NCBI GenBank assembly: GCA_049687495.1
Contig: JBAVJB010000014.1
Coordinates: 1-26,215 of the forward strand
Length of the DNA: 26,215 bases
Reading direction: 5' to 3'
DNA from: Salinimicrobium sp049687495
Lineage (GTDB): Bacteria; Bacteroidota; Bacteroidia; Flavobacteriales; Flavobacteriaceae
Shown: positions 22,553 through 26,215 of the stretch, piece after piece
Layout: every line of letters begins with the position of its first letter
Numbering within the stretch: the stretch's first letter is position 1
The notes under the pieces: model-generated
Databases searched by the model: none
Seen by the model: the letters and a program-made list of their open reading frames with translations, nothing else
What the model was told of the DNA's origin: nothing
Position numbers and translations under genes: made by a program

Positions 22553-23218
22553 TCAAATATTTTTTAGGTATTCATGTTTTACCAGGTCCTGTTCATTAAC
22601 TACCGGGAAAATATTTCCCGTTTTTAACACAAGGCTCCGGTCTGCAACTTCAAGTACGTCTTTATAATAATGATCGGTGATCACCAAGCCCTTGGTTCTT
22701 TTAAGTGAGAGTAACAGCTTTTTTGCTTTTTCTATGTACATGGGTTCTAACATAGACAACGGCTCATCCAATAACAGGAATGGCTGGGGAAGCTGTGCAA
22801 GTAACAGCAACTCCAGGTACTTTAACTGGCCTAAAGAAAGTTTTCCTACTCTCTTACTATCAAAGGCTGCGACTCCGTCTGCATGGAAAATTTTATCCTG
22901 CTCCTCTCCCTTCGGAAACATGAGGGGGATGACATCCCTCACCTTCATCTCCTTTGGAAGAAAACTGTCCTGGGGCAAAAAAGCGATCAATTTCTTCGGA
23001 AAGATTTCGGACGCGCGCATATTTTCCCCATTGATATAAATCGTAATGGAATCCATACCCAAAGTTCCTATTATTCCTTTGAGCAAGGTAGATTTACCCG
23101 AACCGTTCCTCCCAAAAAGGCCAATGATCTCCCCCGTTTTACAGTTGAAGGAAACTCTGTTCAGAATTTGCCTTTTCCCGAGGGCCTTATTTACCTCTGC
23201 GACTTCCAGCCGATTCAT
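22553..23218 (-). CDS. ABC transporter ATP-binding protein
   Basis: A 221-residue single nucleotide-binding domain. Walker A is GRNGSGKST (36-44), the Q-loop Gln is at 83 (FLPQDSF), the signature is LSLGQ (127-131, Gly to Leu relative to LSGGQ), Walker B is FLLLDE (147-152), and the H-loop His is at 183 (ITDHYY). All catalytic positions are present. It overlaps the small membrane protein upstream by four bases (ATGA), which implies coupled translation. No conventional permease gene is in the window, so the 93-residue neighbour is the only candidate partner here. The substrate is unknown. Confidence 0.93.
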   Translation of the reverse strand: MNRLEVAEVNKALGKRQILNRVSFNCKTGEIIGLFGRNGSGKSTLLKGIIGTLGMDSITIYINGENMRASEIFPKKLIAFLPQDSFLPKEMKVRDVIPLMFPKGEEQDKIFHADGVAAFDSKRVGKLSLGQLKYLELLLLAQLPQPFLLLDEPLSMLEPMYIEKAKKLLLSLKRTKGLVITDHYYKDVLEVADRSLVLKTGNIFPVVNEQDLVKHEYLKNI

Positions 23219-23496
23219 AAGAAAAGAAAAATTAGGAGAAGGACAGGTCCTGCAAAAACAAGATTACAGATCCACACCTTCTTAATCAGGAATTTTTTGG
23301 TGAAGCCGAGATTGTAATAAAGGTAATATTCGTTGCTCCTAAAAAATTGGAATCCTATAAACCCAATGAGCATCCCAAAGCTCAGGAATATCAAAATACC
23401 GCTTGCTATTCCGAAATAAATTCCGCTGATTGCCGAAAACACCAGGTTATAAAAATTAAAGTCGCGATAGTATTTCCAAAAGGCAGCATCATTCAT
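23215..23496 (-). CDS. Small membrane protein, candidate ABC partner
   Basis: A 93-residue protein with the ATG at 23494-23496. An ATG at 23526 would add ten residues and overlap the DUF1003 gene by 38 bases. After a polar N-terminus (MNDAAFWKYYRDFNFYNLVF) there are hydrophobic segments near residues 18-53 (long enough for two spans) and 74-93, with FFRSNEYYLYYNLGFTKKFL between. No family was recognised. Its coupling by four-base overlap to the ABC ATPase, and by eight-base overlap to the DUF1003 gene, suggests one operon and a possible transporter subunit. It is much shorter than usual ABC permeases. Confidence 0.75.
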   Translation of the reverse strand: MNDAAFWKYYRDFNFYNLVFSAISGIYFGIASGILIFLSFGMLIGFIGFQFFRSNEYYLYYNLGFTKKFLIKKVWICNLVFAGPVLLLIFLFL

Positions 23497-24211
23497 CAAA
23501 AGATCCTTTTTTAGGTTGTTTTTCATTCATTTTTGAGATCTCTTCGAGATAGTCCAGCTGTAATTCCTGTATGTCGAGCATGCGCTTGTTTTGATGAATG
23601 ATAAGATGGTCAATTTTTTCATGAAGCAGCCGTATCTCCAGCTCGGCCTTGAGGTTCACCTGGTAATCATTCACGCTTCTCGCCCTGTCTTTTTGTTCCT
23701 TTCGGTTTTGGCTCATCATGATGATGGGAGCCTGTATGGCGGCAAGGCAGGAAAGGATAAGGTTAAGCAGGATGAATGGATAAGGATCAAAAGACCTGGC
23801 AGAAAGCACCCATATGTTGATCGCCATCCAGACCAGCAAAAAGGCAAAAAAGAGCAGGATGAACGTCCAGCTGCCGCCAAATTCTGCTATCCTGTCGGCC
23901 ATTTTTTGGCCCGCTGTTAGGCGGGATTCTATCTCGGGCTCGATGTTTTCGGAGAGGAGCTTATTCTCCTGGATAGCCCTTACAACTTCTTTTTCCAGAA
24001 CACTAAGCTCCCTGTGCTCCTTCCGTAGCAAAAGTTCAAGATATTTCTTCCTGTAAGTGTTAAGGCTTTCGATGGAAATAAACTTGTCGGGCGTGAAATC
24101 TGGAAAATCTTTTTTGATGAGGGCAAGCAACTGAGGTTTTAAAGAATTTCCCTGGACCAGGTTAGACAGGTCGTATTCCCTCTTGCTGATATAGCAGATC
24201 TCTTTATCCAT
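23489..24211 (-). CDS. DUF1003 domain membrane protein
   Basis: A 240-residue protein. Residues ~100-200 match the DUF1003 pattern: ADRIAEFGGSWTFILLFFAF, then the aromatic DPYPFILLNLILSCLAAIQA, then PIIMMSQNRKEQKDR. There are two transmembrane spans near residues 113-135 and 145-165. The C-terminal part is coiled-coil-like (AELEIRLLHEKIDHLIIHQN). The N-terminal ~100 residues include a Lys/Glu-rich helix (YLELLLRKEHRELSVLEKEV). DUF1003 function is not established. It is the first gene of the minus-strand operon leading to the ABC ATPase. Confidence 0.9.
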   Translation of the reverse strand: MDKEICYISKREYDLSNLVQGNSLKPQLLALIKKDFPDFTPDKFISIESLNTYRKKYLELLLRKEHRELSVLEKEVVRAIQENKLLSENIEPEIESRLTAGQKMADRIAEFGGSWTFILLFFAFLLVWMAINIWVLSARSFDPYPFILLNLILSCLAAIQAPIIMMSQNRKEQKDRARSVNDYQVNLKAELEIRLLHEKIDHLIIHQNKRMLDIQELQLDYLEEISKMNEKQPKKGSFDE

Positions 24212-24340
24212 AAGCCTTTGTTGCTTAAGTAATATTACGAAATTTTACGGCAGGTTTCTCATTAGCCGCTTTCAAACACTTACAAACGGATGTAAACGAA
24301 AACAAATCAGTATTAACCGATTATGGTTTTTGTACGGTGG

Positions 24341-24348
24341 TATGTTTG
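24341..24348 (+). promoter_or_regulatory. -7 box of ssb pair
   Basis: TATGTTTG, an exact TAnnTTTG match identical to the csp box at 39-46, lies 50 bases before the first ssb ATG. No -33 TTG at normal spacing is evident. Confidence 0.5.
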
Positions 24349-24398
24349 TCTCGTTGAAATGAACGAATGATTTTCAGCTAAACTAAAACTTTTAAGTC

Positions 24399-24731
24399 AT
24401 GAACACTTTAAGAAACAAAGTACAGTTGATTGGCCACGTAGGAAACGCACCCGAGATCGTGAACCTGGAATCTGGAAAGAAGCTGGCAAAATTCTCTATT
24501 GCCACGAATGAGACCTACAAGAACAACAAAGGCGAAAAAATCACAGACACCCAATGGCACAACGTGGTCGCCTGGGGCAAGACCGCAGAACTGGTAGAAA
24601 ATTATGTTCCCAAGGGAAAAGAGATAGGCATTGAGGGTAAATTAACCAGCCGCAGCTATGAAGACAAAGACGGGGTCAAAAAATATATTACCGAGGTGGT
24701 TTGCAACGAGCTGCTGCTGCTCGGGAAGTAA
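24399..24731 (+). CDS. ssb: Single-stranded DNA-binding protein, tail-less (first copy)
   Basis: A 110-residue OB-fold SSB: MNTLRNKVQLIGHVGNAPEI, then KLAKFSIATNETYKN, TQWHNVVAWGKTAELVENYV, and EGKLTSRSYEDKDGVKKYIT. It covers the DNA-binding core only. The flexible linker and acidic tail (…DDIPF-type), which in housekeeping SSBs recruits repair and replication proteins, is missing: the protein ends at VVCNELLLLGK. It binds ssDNA, probably as a tetramer. It may serve a special role (recombination, uptake or stress) beside a full-length housekeeping SSB elsewhere in the genome. A perfect -7 box precedes it, and the second copy follows after 28 bases. Confidence 0.93.
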   Translation: MNTLRNKVQLIGHVGNAPEIVNLESGKKLAKFSIATNETYKNNKGEKITDTQWHNVVAWGKTAELVENYVPKGKEIGIEGKLTSRSYEDKDGVKKYITEVVCNELLLLGK

Positions 24732-24759
24732 GGAATTATCAACCATAATATTCGAGATC

Positions 24760-25092
24760 ATGAATGCATTAAAGAACAGGGTGGAGCTATCGGGCAACGT
24801 AGGACGAGCACCGGAGATCAAGACGATGACAAGCGGCAAAAAACTGGCAAAATTCTCCCTTGCCACCCGCGAGACCTTTACCAACTCAAAAGGTGAAAAG
24901 GTGACCAGCACTCAATGGCACAATATAGTTGCCTGGGGCAAAATGGCCGAAATGGTAGAAAAAGAAGTTCCAAAAGGCCGGGAAATAGAGATCACCGGTA
25001 AGTTGAGCAGCCGCAGCTATGAGGACAAGAATGGCATTAAGAAGTATATCACCGAAGTGGTTTGCAACGAGCTGCTGTTCCCGGAGAAATAG
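24760..25092 (+). CDS. ssb: Single-stranded DNA-binding protein, tail-less (second copy)
   Basis: A 110-residue paralog of the previous gene. By eye 78 of 110 positions are identical, with no gaps. The ATG at 24760 is chosen to match the first copy; the longer frame from 24658 overlaps it. Motifs are SGNVGRAPEIKTMTSGKKLA, TQWHNIVAWGKMAEMVEKEV and SYEDKNGIKKYIT. It too ends just after VVCNEL, without an acidic tail. Surface residues differ more than the core, as expected after an old tandem duplication. A strong bidirectional terminator (25102-25132) follows 9 bases later. Confidence 0.93.
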   Translation: MNALKNRVELSGNVGRAPEIKTMTSGKKLAKFSLATRETFTNSKGEKVTSTQWHNIVAWGKMAEMVEKEVPKGREIEITGKLSSRSYEDKNGIKKYITEVVCNELLFPEK

Positions 25093-25101
25093 GCTGGATG
25101 T

Positions 25102-25132
25102 AAAAAGTGCCGGAAGATTTCCGGCACTTTTT
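25102..25132. terminator. Bidirectional terminator, ssb pair and HDAC-family gene
   Basis: AAAAAGTGCCGGAA (25102-25115) and TTCCGGCACTTTTT (25119-25132) form a 14-bp perfect stem with a 3-base loop. It has T-rich sequence on both strands, so it can end both the ssb transcript and the convergent histone-deacetylase-family gene. Confidence 0.92.
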
Positions 25133-25143
25133 ATTTTAGTTCT

Positions 25144-26046
25144 TTAAAACCAGATCTCTTGGGCCAGCCGAAAAGTATTGGCGTGCGCATTGACAATATG
25201 CCTGATCTGCGGGGAATATCCGCCACCCATGCTTACCTCTACGGGTAATTTAAGGTCATGGCAGGTTTGCAACACAAATCGATCCCGCTCTTTTGCTCCT
25301 GCCTCGGTGCAGGAGAGTTTGCCGAGTTTGTCACTCGCCAAAATGTCAACACCGCTCAGGTAGAATATGAAATCGGGTTGCTGTTCTTTTATCAGCTGCG
25401 GAAGGGTTTGCTTGAGTATCTTCAGGTACTCTTCGTCCCCTGTTCCATTTTCCAGTTCAATATCAAGATCGCTTTTCTCTTTTTTGAAAGGGTAGTTTTT
25501 CTTCCCATGCATGGAAAAAGTAAAAACTGAAGGCTCTTCAGCAAAGATCTCTGCAGTCCCATTGCCCTGGTGCACATCAAGATCGACAATGAGAATTTTA
25601 GAAGCCAGTTTCTTCCGAAGTAAGTAACTCGCGGCGATTGCCTGGTCGTTAAGAAGACAAAAACCTTCTCCACGAAAGGAATAGGCATGATGAGTGCCGC
25701 CGGCAATGTTCATGGCAATGCCGTTTTCCAAAGCAAAATGGGCGGCTTCGATGGTGCCCTGTGCAATTCTCAACTCCCGGTCTACTAGCCCCTGTGACAG
25801 CGGGAAACCAATTTTTCGAACCGCCTTTTGATCCAGGCTCAGGTTTTTAAGTTGCTCAAAATATTCCTTTTGATGCACTGCCAGCACATCTTCTTCCCCG
25901 GGAAAACCGGGTTCAAAAAAGTCATTTTTGGAGCAGGTTCCTTCATGCAACAGCTGCTGTGGCAGGAGCTCATACTTCTCCATCGGGAAACGGTGACCTT
26001 CGGGTAAAGGATGTTTATAAATGGGATGGAAGGCGATTTTGAGCAT
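25144..26046 (-). CDS. Histone deacetylase family protein (AcuC/HDAC-like)
   Basis: A 300-residue zinc amidohydrolase of the histone-deacetylase superfamily. Prokaryotic members remove acetyl groups from proteins (AcuC type) or polyamines. Conserved blocks are present: GGTHHAYSFRGEGFCLLND with H119/H120, DLDVHQGNG with D155, D157 and H159, SGVDILASDKLGKL with the late Asp ligand, and the transition-state Tyr in GGGYSPQ (Y277). All catalytic residues are seen, so it should be active. Substrate unknown. It is cytoplasmic. A palindromic repeat lies inside it (25913-25932), encoding CSKNDFFEPG at residues ~38-47. Downstream (in transcription) is the shared terminator, and upstream is the metG terminator. 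Confidence 0.93.
   Translation of the reverse strand: MLKIAFHPIYKHPLPEGHRFPMEKYELLPQQLLHEGTCSKNDFFEPGFPGEEDVLAVHQKEYFEQLKNLSLDQKAVRKIGFPLSQGLVDRELRIAQGTIEAAHFALENGIAMNIAGGTHHAYSFRGEGFCLLNDQAIAASYLLRKKLASKILIVDLDVHQGNGTAEIFAEEPSVFTFSMHGKKNYPFKKEKSDLDIELENGTGDEEYLKILKQTLPQLIKEQQPDFIFYLSGVDILASDKLGKLSCTEAGAKERDRFVLQTCHDLKLPVEVSMGGGYSPQIRHIVNAHANTFRLAQEIWF
25913..25932. repeat. Palindromic repeat copy 15, inside CDS
   Basis: TCAAAAAAGTCATTTTTGGA followed by GCAGGTT, close to the extension of copies 3, 4 and 12. On the coding strand it reads S-K-N-D-F-F-E, the same frame as copies 12 and 13. Confidence 0.75.
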
Positions 26047-26050
26047 GGAT

Positions 26051-26090
26051 TAAAAAGCAGACCTCCCAGGTTTTAAAAACCTGTGAGGCC
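26051..26090 (-). terminator. Rho-independent terminator of metG
   Basis: On the minus strand, GGCCTCACAGGTTTT pairs with AAAACCTGGGAGGTC (stem across 26060-26090, with one mismatch and a wobble). Five T residues follow (26052-26056 read in reverse). It starts 9 bases after the metG stop codon. Confidence 0.85.
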
Positions 26091-26098
26091 TTATTGTC

Positions 26099-26215
26099 TT
26101 AAGAAATCACCGTCCCCTCTTTCACCCCGTCTTCATCGGGGTTTACAAAGACCAGTTTGCCTTCTTTGTTCTCGGTCATCAGGATCATGCCTTCGCTTTC
26201 TACTCCGCGGAGTTT
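26099..26215 (-). CDS. metG: Methionyl-tRNA synthetase, C-terminal end (partial)
   Basis: Only the last 38 codons are in the window; the gene continues past 26215. The protein end reads LRGVESEGMILMTENKEGK, then LVFVNPDEDGVKEGTVIS and TAA at 26099-26101. The R-G-V-E-S-E-G-M-I-L pattern belongs to the C-terminal EMAP/tRNA-binding (OB) domain attached to many bacterial MetRS proteins, here without extra tail. That points to a full-length MetRS with the accessory domain. A free-standing tRNA-binding protein (CsaA or phenylalanyl beta-chain type) is the less likely alternative. Confidence 0.85.
   Translation of the reverse strand, partial: KLRGVESEGMILMTENKEGKLVFVNPDEDGVKEGTVIS

Noticed and set aside
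370..25932. CRISPR array made of the palindromic repeats
   Set aside because: Spacing ranges from under 100 bp to several kb, copies lie inside genes, and no cas genes are present.

Overview
This window reads as chromosome from a marine-type Bacteroidota, most likely family Flavobacteriaceae. The evidence is the short-chain (epimerase-type) L-threonine dehydrogenase, many small secreted proteins whose signal peptides end in F/LSQ or LAQ, lipoproteins with S-C lipoboxes, A/T-rich leaders without Shine-Dalgarno sequences, and promoter -7 boxes of the Bacteroidota type (TAnnTTTG). No rRNA, tRNA, CRISPR array, transposase or prophage gene was seen. No species can be named from the sequence alone.

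Layout. 1-4.8 kb: cold-shock protein, L-threonine dehydrogenase, an orphan lipoprotein, a RES/Xre toxin-antitoxin pair, and a FAD oxidoreductase fused to a Rieske domain. 4.9-9.2 kb: a secreted carboxypeptidase-regulatory-domain protein, an NTF2-like secreted protein and an M13 zinc metallopeptidase lipoprotein. 9.2-12.8 kb: four small membrane or exported proteins of unknown function, bracketed by two copies of a ~190-bp direct repeat that carries a UUCG-loop terminator. 12.9-17.6 kb: a TonB-C-domain protein coupled to a formylglycine-enzyme-like protein, an RluA-family pseudouridine synthase with a problematic start, an M23 peptidase, a small membrane protein and a lipocalin-like lipoprotein. 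17.6-24.2 kb: NAD-binding epimerase-like protein, large membrane M28 peptidase, CBS protein, zinc-finger protein, and a minus-strand run of DUF1003 protein, small membrane protein, ABC ATPase and a helical protein. 24.4-26.2 kb: two tandem tail-less single-strand DNA-binding proteins, a histone-deacetylase-family enzyme, and the 3' end of metG.

The genes are mostly housekeeping, envelope and peptidase functions, and they do not form one pathway. The toxin-antitoxin pair, the four-gene unknown block and the coupled TonB/FGE-like pair look most like accessory content.

The strongest unexplained signal is a dispersed 19-bp near-palindrome, consensus TCAAAAATGRCATTTTTGA, found about 15 times in 26 kb. 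Most copies are intergenic, some as bidirectional hairpins at gene ends. One supplies a stop codon, one may supply a promoter -33 box, and three lie inside coding sequence, always in the same reading frame.
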